A stretch of DNA of 64,000 nucleotides from Bacillus marasmi (GTDB taxonomy: Bacteria; Bacillota; Bacilli; Bacillales; Cytobacillaceae), in assembly GCF_902168435.1 (NCBI RefSeq), contig NZ_LR656172.1, positions 124,001-188,000 on the forward strand, given 5' to 3'. Every line of letters begins with the position of its first letter. Within the stretch, counting starts at the first letter, position 1. The notes under the pieces are model-generated. The model did not search any database. It was given only the letters and a program-made list of their open reading frames with translations, and was not told the DNA's origin. This document shows positions 17,253-26,079 of this stretch, in pieces. A program made the position numbers and the translations under genes.

Positions 17253-17996
17253 TTATTTTCTACATGGACATGTTTTGCAATTCTTGGAAGCCCCTTGTAG
17301 AGTGTAATTGAAACAACACGTTTTTCTTATCCTAATTTCTTCATCTGAAGCAGCAATGTTTTTCTTTTTACTATAGTATTTTTGCAGTGGATTGACCTTG
17401 TAATGACCAAATAACTTTCCTTCCGCTTCAAAAATCAAAAAGCGGAAATCCTCGATTTTGTTTGGATTTACGACATCTTTTAATTCTGCTTCATATAACC
17501 AAAAAAGATAAACAGCAATATTTTCCCACAAGATAAGTTTTGAAATTTTGAATGTCTTTTCAAATTGATCAATTAGTAAAGAAATGTTTTCAGCAAAAAG
17601 CTCATGCAAAACCTTTTCTCGCCATTCTTTACGGTTGTGCCCACTCCATTCTTCACCGGAATCGGCCCCATTTTTGATAGAAAACGACGGGAGCCAATCT
17701 TGCCCATGCTCGGGGTTTTGCATAAATATATCATCGATTGATACATTTATCTTTTTATTCCATACAGTCATGGCATACAAAGACATGACAGCTACAAAAG
17801 CATATCTTTTCATAAAAATAGAAGCAGTGACTTTGACCGACGGAGCTTTAATCATCATCGTTAAGTTTTCGATAAAATCCTTAAGGAATTCTTCTTCAAG
17901 TAAGGCAGCAACCTCAAAAGAATCATTCAATTCAGCTTGAAACCGATATTTCCGCAGCTGCTGGATAATTTCAGGTACGGTTATTTCATTAACCAT
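17253..17996 (-). CDS. fhuF: FhuF-like ferric-siderophore reductase
   Basis: A 247-residue cytoplasmic protein. The C-terminus has TCCFNYTLQGASKNCKTC, i.e. Cys-Cys-x10-Cys-x2-Cys, the [2Fe-2S] signature of FhuF reductases, which reduce Fe(III) in imported hydroxamate siderophores so that the iron is released. The N-terminal helical domain contains the usual IFMKRYAFVAVMSLYAMTVW stretch. It overlaps the transporter ATPase gene by eight bases and is last in the minus-strand operon permease-permease-ATPase-reductase, which fits removal of iron after uptake. Regulation is presumably through the Fur boxes far upstream. Confidence 0.85.
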   Translation of the reverse strand: MVNEITVPEIIQQLRKYRFQAELNDSFEVAALLEEEFLKDFIENLTMMIKAPSVKVTASIFMKRYAFVAVMSLYAMTVWNKKINVSIDDIFMQNPEHGQDWLPSFSIKNGADSGEEWSGHNRKEWREKVLHELFAENISLLIDQFEKTFKISKLILWENIAVYLFWLYEAELKDVVNPNKIEDFRFLIFEAEGKLFGHYKVNPLQKYYSKKKNIAASDEEIRIRKTCCFNYTLQGASKNCKTCPCRK

Positions 17997-18813
17997 TTAA
18001 TGATACCGCCTGTTTCAAAACACATCTTCCTCTACCGTATGGAATGCACAATGGTGTGCCAAATAACGGATCGATTGTTACTTCACAGTCCATGCCGAAT
18101 ACATTTTTCACTAGGCTGCAATTGATGATATACTCAGGTTTTCCTTTTGCAAAAACCTTTTGGTCCTTAATCGCTACAATATTATGGGCGTAACGACATG
18201 CCAGGTTAAGATCATGTAGTACCATGACCACAGTTCTGTTTTTCTGTTCATTTAATTCAAAAAGTAAATCGAGAATTTCGATTTGATGGGTCATATCCAA
18301 ATAAGTGGTTGGCTCATCTAACAGAATAATGTCCGTATCCTGCGCCAAGGTCATTGCAATCCAAGCGCGTTGCCGTTGTCCGCCTGAAAGTGAATCGACT
18401 GCTCTTTCTTTTAAAGCTTCTAAATGTGTTGCAGCCAAAGCCTCATTTACCTTTTTTTCATCTTCTTCTGTCCACTGCTTTAGCCAGGTTTGATGAGGGT
18501 AACGGCCTTGTTTTACAAGTTGTAAGACTGTTAATCCTTCCGGAGCAGATGGAGATTGCGGTAGTATCGCCATTCTTTTAGCTACATCTTTCGTTGACAA
18601 CTTGGCAATTGCTTCTCCATCTAATAAAATTGAACCGGATTTTGGTTTAAGCAAACGAGCAATTGTTCTAAGTAGAGTCGATTTTCCACAACCATTTGCC
18701 CCGATAAATACTGTAATCTCACCTTTTGGTATCATTAAATCCAGCTCATTAATGATTAGTGTATCCCCGTATGAAATCGATAGATTTTTTGTCTCAATCG
18801 CATTCAGCATCAT
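17989..18813 (-). CDS. yusV: Iron-siderophore ABC transporter ATP-binding protein (FecE/YusV-like)
   Basis: A 274-residue ATPase with Walker A GANGCGKSTLL, signature LSGGQRQRAW, Walker B IILLDEPTTYLD, and D-loop/switch MVLHDLNLA. The TYLDMTHQIEILDLL stretch is typical of iron-siderophore ATPases. The ribosome site AAGGAG is six bases before the ATG at 18813. It powers the two FecCD-type permeases encoded just upstream and overlaps the reductase gene downstream. Confidence 0.93.
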   Translation of the reverse strand: MMLNAIETKNLSISYGDTLIINELDLMIPKGEITVFIGANGCGKSTLLRTIARLLKPKSGSILLDGEAIAKLSTKDVAKRMAILPQSPSAPEGLTVLQLVKQGRYPHQTWLKQWTEEDEKKVNEALAATHLEALKERAVDSLSGGQRQRAWIAMTLAQDTDIILLDEPTTYLDMTHQIEILDLLFELNEQKNRTVVMVLHDLNLACRYAHNIVAIKDQKVFAKGKPEYIINCSLVKNVFGMDCEVTIDPLFGTPLCIPYGRGRCVLKQAVSLNG

Positions 18814-18878
18814 TGTCAGCTCCTTAACATATTGATGGTCGCAAGCACCTATGCATCCAAGATTTAGGGCTCTATGAT

Positions 18879-19934
18879 TTAAGTATTTTTAGATTTAAAA
18901 AGTAAATAGATAAAGTAGGGGGCACCGATTCCAGCAGTGAACACACCTGCCGGGACCTCTAATGGCGAAAACATGGTCCGGCCAATTAAATCAGCCAGCA
19001 TCACCAGTGCTCCACCTAGTAGTGCAGATGTAGGCAGCAGTGCTCCAAACGAAGAGCCCACTAACCGTCTGGCCATGTGAGGTGCCATTAAACTTACAAA
19101 ACCTATGCCGCCGGCAAATGCCACAGCTCCTCCAATTAGGGCCGTACTAATCATCAACAGGAAAAATCGCTGTTTTTGAACTTTTCCACCTAGACCGGTG
19201 GCAACGTCATCTCCCAGTTCTTGAATATTGATGATTCTAGCAGCAATAAAGGCGATGATGAGGAAAATGACAGTCCAAGGAACAAGAATAGAAACATTTT
19301 TCCAATTCGAACCATATACAGTCCCAGTAATCCAAATATTGGCCTGGCTTGCTTGATAAATAGGACCCATCACCATTAAAAGTGTTGTAAAAGCCTGCAT
19401 CAAAGCTGAGATTCCAATCCCAATTAACACAAGTCTGATGGGGGAGACACCATTTTTCCATGCCAGAAAATAAATTAAGAAAGCAACAATCCCGGCGCCA
19501 ATAAAAGCAGCCAGTGGAAGCCAAGCAATACTGACCGTAAGCGAATGGTTTTTATCACTAAATAGAACTAAAAACCCAACAACTGAAACTGCTGCACCGC
19601 CGGTAATCCCTAAAACATCCGGGGATGCAAGCGGATTTCTGACCATCCCTTGTAAAATGCCACCAGCTACCGCTAAAGAAATTCCAACAGCTAGGGCAAC
19701 AATAATTCTCGGTAGACGGAAGGATGTAATGACCAGCGTTTCCATTTCTGGGCCTGCACCGAATAAAACCTTCATTACAGTAAGTGGGTTAACTTTCATT
19801 TCTCCTGAGCCAGTACTTACAACAAATACAGCAAAGACAATAATAGTGAGAAAGAATATGATAAATGCGGCTTTCCTATCAATTAAAACGGAAAATTTGC
19901 CGTTAATTGGCCGGAAATTTTTATACTTGTTCAT
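18879..19934 (-). CDS. yfhA: Iron-siderophore ABC permease, second subunit (YfhA-like)
   Basis: A 351-residue FecCD-family permease with about nine helices. Family landmarks are present: SFRLPRIIVALAVGISLAVAGG, GMVRNPLASPDVLGITGGAAV, the coupling motif GEDVATGLG-like (LGDDVATGLG) and the C-terminal GFVSLMAPHMARRLVG. Its start overlaps the end of the first permease by four bases. It forms a heterodimeric channel with that partner. The naming follows B. subtilis YfiZ-YfhA, which import schizokinen/arthrobactin-type hydroxamates; substrate identity here is inferred. Confidence 0.92.
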   Translation of the reverse strand: MNKYKNFRPINGKFSVLIDRKAAFIIFFLTIIVFAVFVVSTGSGEMKVNPLTVMKVLFGAGPEMETLVITSFRLPRIIVALAVGISLAVAGGILQGMVRNPLASPDVLGITGGAAVSVVGFLVLFSDKNHSLTVSIAWLPLAAFIGAGIVAFLIYFLAWKNGVSPIRLVLIGIGISALMQAFTTLLMVMGPIYQASQANIWITGTVYGSNWKNVSILVPWTVIFLIIAFIAARIINIQELGDDVATGLGGKVQKQRFFLLMISTALIGGAVAFAGGIGFVSLMAPHMARRLVGSSFGALLPTSALLGGALVMLADLIGRTMFSPLEVPAGVFTAGIGAPYFIYLLFKSKNT

Positions 19935-20935
19935 TTTCCATTGAACCCCCTTCTTGCAATGAAGATAAAAAATGGAGTTCCAATGATAGCAGTCATGACC
20001 CCAACTGGGACTTCGGACGGCATCAATAGATATCTTGCGGTGATATCGGCCATTAATAATAAAATCGCCCCTAATATGCCGGAAAATGGAATCACCCAGC
20101 GATGATCAACGCCCATCATGGAGCGCGCGATGTGGGGAATGACAATTCCAACGAAGCCGATTGGTCCTGCCACAGCAACCGAACCTCCAGCTAATAAAAT
20201 AACCAGTATTCCTATCGTTATTTTTATGAAAACAGTATTTAATCCTAGCCCTTTCGCAACATCTTCTCCCATTGCCAAGACGTTCATTTTTCCAGCAATA
20301 AGCACAGAACCAATTAATCCCATTCCAATATAAGGAAGAACGGATATCAGGGTATCTAATTTCCGCCCTTGGACAGATCCGGCTAACCAAAATAAAACTT
20401 GATCAAGCAGAGCCTCATCCAAGACTAATAATCCTTGAGTAAACGAGGAAAACATAGCTGCCATCGCTGCACCTGCCAATGTTAGCTTCATCGGCGTTAA
20501 CCCGTCTCGACCGAATGACCCAATTGTATATACACCGACAGCTGCAATCGCAGCGCCCAAAAATGCAAGAGCACTAAATCCTTGCATACTATTGACGGAA
20601 AAGACAGTCATTGCCACAACAACAGTAAATCCAGCACCGGCATTAATTCCGAATAATCCAGGTTCTGCTAATGGATTTTTCGTTAAAGTTTGCATGAGGG
20701 TCCCGGCTATGGCTAAGCTGGCACCAACGACTGAAGCAATTAATGCTCTCGGAATTCTAACAGTTTGAATAATAATATGTTCATTCGAACCATCATTTTG
20801 ATTGATAGCATCAAGGGCCATTTTCCAGTTGGTTTCTGTATAGCCAAATATGACACTGGCACACATGAAAAAGATCATCACGAGTACCGCAACCAACAGT
20901 CCAATCCATTTTAATGAAGTACTTTTTAACATCAT
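19931..20935 (-). CDS. yfiZ: Iron-siderophore ABC permease, first subunit (YfiZ-like)
   Basis: A 334-residue FecCD-family permease with GSNEHIIIQTVRIPRALIASVVG, LTKNPLAEPGLFGINAGAG, the coupling motif MGEDVAKGLG and the C-terminal GFVGIVIPHIARSMMG. First gene of the minus-strand uptake operon, with ribosome site AGAAAGGTAA. No strong promoter is visible in the 120 bases directly upstream. A good minus-strand promoter covered by a Fur box lies about 800 bases away at 21745-21773, on the far side of the tandem repeat array. Confidence 0.92.
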   Translation of the reverse strand: MMLKSTSLKWIGLLVAVLVMIFFMCASVIFGYTETNWKMALDAINQNDGSNEHIIIQTVRIPRALIASVVGASLAIAGTLMQTLTKNPLAEPGLFGINAGAGFTVVVAMTVFSVNSMQGFSALAFLGAAIAAVGVYTIGSFGRDGLTPMKLTLAGAAMAAMFSSFTQGLLVLDEALLDQVLFWLAGSVQGRKLDTLISVLPYIGMGLIGSVLIAGKMNVLAMGEDVAKGLGLNTVFIKITIGILVILLAGGSVAVAGPIGFVGIVIPHIARSMMGVDHRWVIPFSGILGAILLLMADITARYLLMPSEVPVGVMTAIIGTPFFIFIARRGFNGK

Positions 20936-21057
20936 AGTAAGTTACCTTTCTGACATAATGCGATCCTTTTTAAACAGCGTAGTTAGGAATCTTTATTTTC
21001 GTAAAAATTTGTTGTTGATTTTTGCATTATTGATTGGAACTGAGGAGCCAAGAACCC

Positions 21058-21620
21058 TTTTGATTCCCATTTTTACTCTGTCATGAAAATATGGGCATCA
21101 ATACGGCATTTTGATTCCCATTTTTGCTCTGTCATGAAAATATGGGCATCAATGCGGCACTTTGATTCCCATTTTTGCTCTGTCATGAAAATATGGGCAT
21201 CAATGCGGCACTTTGATTCCTATTTTTGCTCTGTCATGAAAATATGGGCATCAATACGGCATTTTGATTCCCATTTTTGCTCGGTCATGAAAATATGGGC
21301 ATCAAAGCGGCATTTTGATTCCCATTTTTGCTCTGTCATGAAAATATGGGCATCAATGCGGCATTTTGATTCCCATTTTTGCTCGGTCATGAAAATATGG
21401 GCATCAAAGCGGCATTTTGATTCCCATTTTTGCTCAGTCATGAAAATATGGGCATCAAAGCGGCATTTTGATTCCCATTTTTGCTCTGTCATGAAAATAT
21501 GGGCATCAAAGCGGCATTTTGATTCCCATTTTTGCTCTGTCATGAAAATATGGGCATCAAAGCGGCATTTTGATTCCCATTTTTGCTCTGTCATGAAAAT
21601 ATGGGCATCAATGCGGCTCG
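21058..21620. repeat. 51-bp tandem repeat array, about 11 units, each a potential hairpin
   Basis: Ten full units and a partial unit at each end. Each unit reads ATGGGCATCAATGCGGCA, then TTTTGATTCCCATTTTTGC, then TCTGTCATGAAAAT. Inside each, ATGGGcATCAA pairs with TTGATtCCCAT across a loop of about nine bases. Unit variation is limited to a few positions (ATACGG/ATGCGG/AAGCGG, TCTGTC/TCGGTC/TCAGTC). Because 51 is divisible by three and the unit has few stops, long frames are open on both strands (MKIWASxRHFDSHFCSV and MTEQKWESKCRFDAHIF); neither looks like a real protein. It sits between two divergent Fur-controlled genes. Confidence 0.9.
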
Positions 21621-21744
21621 AGTCTCCGTGTTGCCTCATCTTGACTGGCTTCCTACAACTTCCCACAATGATTGAAGCAATCTCGTGAAAATCACCATAC
21701 AAGATTGGCAGACTTTCGTAAAAAACGTTAATACTATAAACATA

Positions 21745-21774
21745 AATATAATGAATATGAGAATCATTTTCAAT
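21745..21774 (-). promoter_or_regulatory. Minus-strand promoter with Fur box, candidate for the siderophore permease operon
   Basis: Minus strand: -35 TTGAAA (21773-21768), 17 bases, -10 TATATT (21750-21745). The sequence GAATATGAGAATCATTTTC (21753-21771) matches 15 of 19 positions of the Fur consensus and covers the -35 and spacer. The transcript would run about 800 bases through the hairpin array before reaching the first permease gene. Confidence 0.65.
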
Positions 21775-21802
21775 TATATCACAAATTAATCACAATTTTT
21801 AT

Positions 21803-21886
21803 GATATTGAAAATCATTTTCAATTAACTGTTGACAGTTTATTCGTTTTCATTTTATGATTAACTCGCAAATGAAAATGATTATCA
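21803..21886 (+). promoter_or_regulatory. Promoter of the siderophore-binding lipoprotein with two Fur boxes
   Basis: -35 TTGACA (21831-21836), 18 bases, -10 TATGAT (21855-21860). One Fur box upstream (21803-21821, GATATTGAAAATCATTTTC, 16 of 19 consensus matches, perfect 17-base palindrome core) and one just after the start point (21867-21885, ending GAAAATGATTATC, 15 of 19). Iron repression is strongly indicated. Confidence 0.82.
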
Positions 21887-21919
21887 ATTACAATTAGTCG
21901 AGGAGGCTTTACATTAACA

Positions 21920-22906
21920 ATGAAACCAGTAAAAATGTTCATGACTCTTTTCTCTGTTTTAGCACTATTCTTTTTAGCAGCATGTGGAGGAGCAGAAGAT
22001 AAAACCTCAGAAACACAAGATACAAAAAAGACCGAGGAAAAATCCTATACAGTTGAACACGCAATGGGTACAACCACTATCAAAGGTACTCCGAAAAAGG
22101 TTGTTATTTTATCAAATGAGGGTACTGAGGCATTGTTAGCATTAGGGGTAAAACCTGTTGGTGCAGTTCAATCGTGGTTAGGTGATCCATGGTATGACCA
22201 CATTAAAGACGACATGAAGGGCGTTGAAGTAGTTGGCGTCGAAAGTGAAGTAAATGTAGAGAAAATCGCTACTTTAAAACCTGACCTCATTATTGGGAAC
22301 AAGTTGCGTCAAGAAGCAGTTTATGACCAACTTAGCGCGATTGCACCTACCGTTTTTTCTGAAACATTAAGAGGAGATTGGAAAGACAATTTTTCGTTAT
22401 ATGCAAAAGCATTAAATCTTGAGGAAAAAGGTATCGAAGTCCTCGCCGCTTACGATAAGAAAGTGGAAGACTTGAAAGAAAAACTTGGTGATAAAGCAAA
22501 TAAAGAGGTTTCAGTTGTTCGTTTCATGGCTGGTAAATCTCGTATTTACTACACAGATTCATTTTCCGGTGTCATTTTCAATGAAATTGGTTTTAAACGT
22601 GCTGCGCAGCAAGCTGAACTATTCACTCCAGATAATAAATTAGGTAATCTTGCAATAGAGGTTGGTAAGGAAGTCATTCCTAAAATGGATGCTGACTATC
22701 TCTTCTACTTCACATATGCTCCAAACGGTGACCAACAAGCATTGAATACGGCAGAAGAGTGGACAAATGATCCACTTTGGAAAAACTTAAATGCAGTCAA
22801 AACTAGAAACGCCTTTGAGGTAAGCGATGCTATTTGGAACACTGCCGGTGGCGTTCTAGCTGCTAACCTAATGTTAGATGACCTTGAAGAAATATTAATT
22901 AAGTAA
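21920..22906 (+). CDS. yfiY: Iron-siderophore substrate-binding lipoprotein (YfiY-like)
   Basis: A 328-residue exported lipoprotein: signal peptide with lipobox LAAC (Cys at residue 22), an acidic linker, then a FecB/BtuF-type binding fold. The signatures KVVILSNEGTEALLALGVKPVGA and EVNVEKIATLKPDLIIGNKLRQE, then LSAIAPTVFSETLRGDWKDNF, resemble YfiY, the schizokinen/arthrobactin binding protein of B. subtilis. Ribosome site GGAGG is separated from the ATG by AT-rich bases. It is divergent from its cognate permease-ATPase-reductase operon, both under Fur boxes. It captures ferric hydroxamate outside the membrane and delivers it to the permease. Confidence 0.92.
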   Translation: MKPVKMFMTLFSVLALFFLAACGGAEDKTSETQDTKKTEEKSYTVEHAMGTTTIKGTPKKVVILSNEGTEALLALGVKPVGAVQSWLGDPWYDHIKDDMKGVEVVGVESEVNVEKIATLKPDLIIGNKLRQEAVYDQLSAIAPTVFSETLRGDWKDNFSLYAKALNLEEKGIEVLAAYDKKVEDLKEKLGDKANKEVSVVRFMAGKSRIYYTDSFSGVIFNEIGFKRAAQQAELFTPDNKLGNLAIEVGKEVIPKMDADYLFYFTYAPNGDQQALNTAEEWTNDPLWKNLNAVKTRNAFEVSDAIWNTAGGVLAANLMLDDLEEILIK

Positions 22907-22916
22907 AGAACCTAGA

Positions 22917-23126
22917 GGTGCCTGTCACCGCCCGAATTTTGTCGAATTTGTTTGTGGTAGGAGTATTATGGATTTAGTTAAATTTAAAAAATAATAATTT
23001 TATAAAAAGGAAAGCAGCATCCTCCATTTGAAGGTGCTGCTTTTTCTAGTTGAATTTGGTTTATTGCAAGTTAGATTTCAAAAATGGAATTTTTTAGGTA
23101 AACGGGATAATCGTCCCCTTGTTCCC
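22917..23126 (+). repeat. GGTGCCTGTCACC copy followed by composite element type 2, copy 1
   Basis: Repeat copy at 22917-22946, ten bases after the yfiY stop. At 22990-23126 is a composite: hairpin AAAGCAGCATCCTCC / GAAGGTGCTGCTTTTTC, the spacer AGTTGAATTTGGTTTATTG, and a degraded GGGACGGTT-family copy (AAACGGGATAATCGTCCCC). It is almost the same as 27888-28019. It lies between convergent genes and the hairpin can serve as terminator for both. Confidence 0.82.
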
Positions 23127-23153
23127 TGTTCCTACCTGTTCCTTCCGTCCCCC

Positions 23154-23960
23154 CTAAAGTGTTACTGTTGAGCCAGTTGCTATATAGTTTAGTTTTCCGC
23201 CCAACATGTTTTTTAAGGCGTTGTACGAATCTACGCCGGTGCAATGACCGGTATAGTAGTTCGACTTTGTTTTGCAAAGGTACTCACCGATTTTTTCAAC
23301 CAATGAAACGGGTAGATTATATAGATGGAATCCGCCAACGACATAGCTTGGATGTTTTTTCTCCGTTTCAATTACATGATCGATAATACTCACGATGCCA
23401 TTATGGGCGCAGCCTGTTACAATTGTGATTTTGTTATTTTCCTTAATTAATAGATTCTGTTCATGTTCAAAATGGTCATACCCAAAGAAAATACCAGATT
23501 TTCGTAATAGATTGCGATTGCTAATCGATGTTACTTTATTTCTTTTAATATTTGAAAATAATTCAAGTTCGTCATCGATACAGAAAGAATCACTTGTAAA
23601 AATAATGCTAGGGTTGGACATTAATTCTTTTTCTAAGCCGATATAAACCTTCTTACCATGCTCGCGTAATGAAAAATGGGCGCCAAATGCTTTATGGTTT
23701 ACATAAATATTTGCCTTATGATTGATTTCTAAAAACGCCTTAAGCCCGCCACCATGATCAGAGTGACCGTGTGAAATAATAACGGTATCGACTTCGGTGA
23801 GGTCAATTCCTAGTTTCGCAGCATTCTCAATAAATAACGGACTAGCTCCTAAGTCAAACAGAAGCTTGTGCTTGCTCGTCTCTATATAAAGGCTTAATCC
23901 GTGTTCACTTTTGAAATCATCTGAGATGGAAGTGTTTTCTATCAGAGTTTTTATGATCAT
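23154..23960 (-). CDS. MBL-fold metallohydrolase
   Basis: A 268-residue protein of the metallo-beta-lactamase fold. It has the metal motif SHGHSDHGGG (HxHxDH, about residues 63-72), the later ligands CAHNG and GGFHLY, and a C-terminal TGHCTG. This arrangement matches the subfamily annotated as dihydropteridine/DHPS-like MBL hydrolases found beside NifX-like and MinD-ferredoxin genes. It overlaps the upstream ATPase gene by 44 bases and is last in a five-gene operon. Its substrate is unknown; the context suggests metal-cofactor or redox-centre metabolism. Confidence 0.88.
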   Translation of the reverse strand: MIIKTLIENTSISDDFKSEHGLSLYIETSKHKLLFDLGASPLFIENAAKLGIDLTEVDTVIISHGHSDHGGGLKAFLEINHKANIYVNHKAFGAHFSLREHGKKVYIGLEKELMSNPSIIFTSDSFCIDDELELFSNIKRNKVTSISNRNLLRKSGIFFGYDHFEHEQNLLIKENNKITIVTGCAHNGIVSIIDHVIETEKKHPSYVVGGFHLYNLPVSLVEKIGEYLCKTKSNYYTGHCTGVDSYNALKNMLGGKLNYIATGSTVTL

Positions 23961-24837
23961 AGTCCTGCTCTAATCCTTCTTTCATAAGCATTTTCATTAC
24001 TTTATTGAAAACTTGTTTTGTCGCCTGACCAGCGTCACAATCTATATCAACAATACTTTGACCAGCATTGACCGCTCGATTTGCCGTAATATCAAAGGGG
24101 ATTGCTCCGACAAATCGTATATTTTTAGTTTCGCAAATCAATTCGATTTCTTTAGTATTGATAACGTTTATGTCATATTTATTTACACATACAGCTACTT
24201 CTGGTTGGAAGCTAGAAGCGGTTTTGATGATTCGTTCCATATCACTAATGCCAGATAACGAAGGCTCCGCAACAATCAATACCATGTCCACACCGCTTAT
24301 GGAAGAGATGACTGGACATCCAATCCCTGGTGAGCCATCGATAATTGCCAATTTAGCTTTTGGAGCATGAGCTTCCATCTGTTTTTTAACCTCAGATACC
24401 AATAATCCCGAGTTCCCGCTGCCCATTGTTAACTGGGCTGTTGAAAAGACATCATCATCCTTGTAAAGCATTAAATCTCCTGCTTTAGCAGGTTTTAGGG
24501 AAATCGCGCCTACTGGACAAATTAGTTCACAAACACCACAGCCTTCACATGATAAACGATCAACCTCATAAAATTCATCTGCTTTTATAGCATCAAATCG
24601 GCAGTATTTTTTACAAAAACCACAATACACACATTGATTCGGATCAATTTCTGCTTTTGGCATTCCATAGAAGTTTGTCTGATTGGCAATATTTTCTTGA
24701 CTTTGTACTAAGTGTAAATTTGGAGCATCGACATCACAATCAGCGTATGCCTCAGGTTTGGCAAGCTTAATGAAGGCGCTGGCTATCGTTGTTTTTCCTG
24801 TTCCGCCTTTGCCACTAAGAATTAGTAATTGCTTCAT
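23917..24837 (-). CDS. MinD/Mrp-type ATPase with two 4Fe-4S clusters, second copy
   Basis: 306 residues from the ATG at 24837, chosen for its ribosome site AAGGAGGAGGTG. The deviant Walker A SGKGGTGKTT is at the N-terminus. Two ferredoxin motifs follow: CVYCGFCKKYC and CEGCGVCELICP. A second P-loop-family motif (IIDGSPGIGCPV) completes the ATP site. Such proteins combine a ParA/MinD ATPase with an inserted ferredoxin and are thought to load or reduce metal clusters. It is paired with a paralogue immediately upstream (overlap of 23 bases), as in operons of strict anaerobes. Confidence 0.88.
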   Translation of the reverse strand: MKQLLILSGKGGTGKTTIASAFIKLAKPEAYADCDVDAPNLHLVQSQENIANQTNFYGMPKAEIDPNQCVYCGFCKKYCRFDAIKADEFYEVDRLSCEGCGVCELICPVGAISLKPAKAGDLMLYKDDDVFSTAQLTMGSGNSGLLVSEVKKQMEAHAPKAKLAIIDGSPGIGCPVISSISGVDMVLIVAEPSLSGISDMERIIKTASSFQPEVAVCVNKYDINVINTKEIELICETKNIRFVGAIPFDITANRAVNAGQSIVDIDCDAGQATKQVFNKVMKMLMKEGLEQDYDHKNSDRKHFHLR

Positions 24838-25678
24838 TTTGCACCTCCTCCTTGACTTTATAAAGGAGAGATACAAATAAATCATGATACAGGTTGTCTT
24901 CTCTAGCAGCGATTAGTGCTTTAGAATTCATTAGAGCAAGTTTCTTGTTGAATTGAATTTTTGCTAAAATTTTCATATCATTTCTATGGCAAAATACTTC
25001 AACAGGATTATCTGTATCTAAGCATTTATTCATGACGACACCATGCGGCTTTTTGAAAAATTTTACCAAATCATATACGATATTTAGATTATGAACGCCA
25101 AACAATGTGGGCTCAGCCACTAAAATACAATAATCAGCATCCCTAATACTTTCCATCACCGTACAAGCGCTGCCAGGCGGACAATCGATGACGGTGAGAC
25201 CGAGATTTGCTTCTTGAGAACTTAACATTGTTTTGATTATTGGCACACCAGATTCCTGGCCAGGCTCTAACATTCCCGTAATGACATTTACATTGTCAGA
25301 AATTCCTGTTTGGATTTCACCAATCTTTTTATCCCTTTCAGAAATCGCATTTTGCGGACAAATTAATGAGCAGCCCCCACAAGAATGACATATCTCATCA
25401 AAAACAAAGGGTTTATCGTTGACAAGAGCTAACGCATTATATTTGCAAAAATCAACACACTTTCGGCAGGCATTACACAGTTTCTCATCTACAACTGGAA
25501 CTTTAATATGAACGGGCTTCGTGTTAATTTTTGCGGGCTTAAAAAATAAATGGCCATTTGGTTCCTCAACATCGCAATCTATATAAACAGAATGTGGTTC
25601 CGCTGATGCTGCTGCTAAATTTACTGCAACAAAGGTTTTCCCTGTGCCACCTTTTCCACTAAGAACAGCAATCTTCAT
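24815..25678 (-). CDS. MinD/Mrp-type ATPase with two 4Fe-4S clusters, first copy
   Basis: 287 residues from the ATG at 25678, eight bases after GGAGG. Deviant Walker A SGKGGTGKTF, ferredoxin motifs CNACRKCVDFC and CHSCGGCSLICP, then VIDCPPGSACTV. It is a paralogue of the following gene with the same domain order; the pair may act as a heterodimer. It lies two bases after the NifX-like gene's stop codon. Confidence 0.88.
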   Translation of the reverse strand: MKIAVLSGKGGTGKTFVAVNLAAASAEPHSVYIDCDVEEPNGHLFFKPAKINTKPVHIKVPVVDEKLCNACRKCVDFCKYNALALVNDKPFVFDEICHSCGGCSLICPQNAISERDKKIGEIQTGISDNVNVITGMLEPGQESGVPIIKTMLSSQEANLGLTVIDCPPGSACTVMESIRDADYCILVAEPTLFGVHNLNIVYDLVKFFKKPHGVVMNKCLDTDNPVEVFCHRNDMKILAKIQFNKKLALMNSKALIAAREDNLYHDLFVSLLYKVKEEVQNEAITNS

Positions 25679-25679
25679 A

Positions 25680-26045
25680 TTATTTGCCTCCATGATGGGA
25701 ACCTTTGTGAAATTGCTCCATTACCGTTAACCTTCCATTGAATAAAGCATCAATATTTTCCTTAATTGAACCAGTATTGGTTTCGTATATTTCCATTTGT
25801 GCCGCTTTTAATACTTTAGCCGCATTCTCTCCGCAGCGCGGGGCAAGTAGCACATCGATATGGTGGTCAATTAAAAATTGTGCGGCTTTAATCCCTGCAC
25901 CACCATGGCTTTTGACTGAAGGGTTATCAATAAAAAAGCCATCATTATGATCTGAGTTAAAAATAAAAAAATGTGGTGTGCGTGCAAACGAACTTCCGAC
26001 TTCAGACTCAACATGATTAACGTCGGCTGGAACTGCAATTTTCAT
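25680..26045 (-). CDS. NifX/NifB-type iron-molybdenum cofactor binding family protein
   Basis: A 121-residue protein of the dinitrogenase iron-molybdenum cofactor biosynthesis family: MKIAVPADVNHVESEVGSSF, then FFIFNSDHNDGFFIDNP, then HGGAGIKAAQFLIDHHIDVLLAPRCGENA. The single-domain form binds metal clusters in nif and related systems, but no nitrogenase genes are present here. The C-terminus carries HKGSHHGG, possibly metal-binding. It sits between the DUF134 regulator and the paired ATPases, an arrangement seen mainly in anaerobes. Confidence 0.88.
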   Translation of the reverse strand: MKIAVPADVNHVESEVGSSFARTPHFFIFNSDHNDGFFIDNPSVKSHGGAGIKAAQFLIDHHIDVLLAPRCGENAAKVLKAAQMEIYETNTGSIKENIDALFNGRLTVMEQFHKGSHHGGK

Positions 26046-26079
26046 TAGGAATCCTCCTCGATTTAACAGGTTGTTGTTT

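Noticed and set aside
21083-21688. Plus-strand 201-codon frame through the 51-bp array (MKIWASxRHFDSHFCSV repeats)
   Set aside because: It exists because the unit length is a multiple of three; the minus strand is equally open, there is no ribosome site and the composition is unlike a protein.
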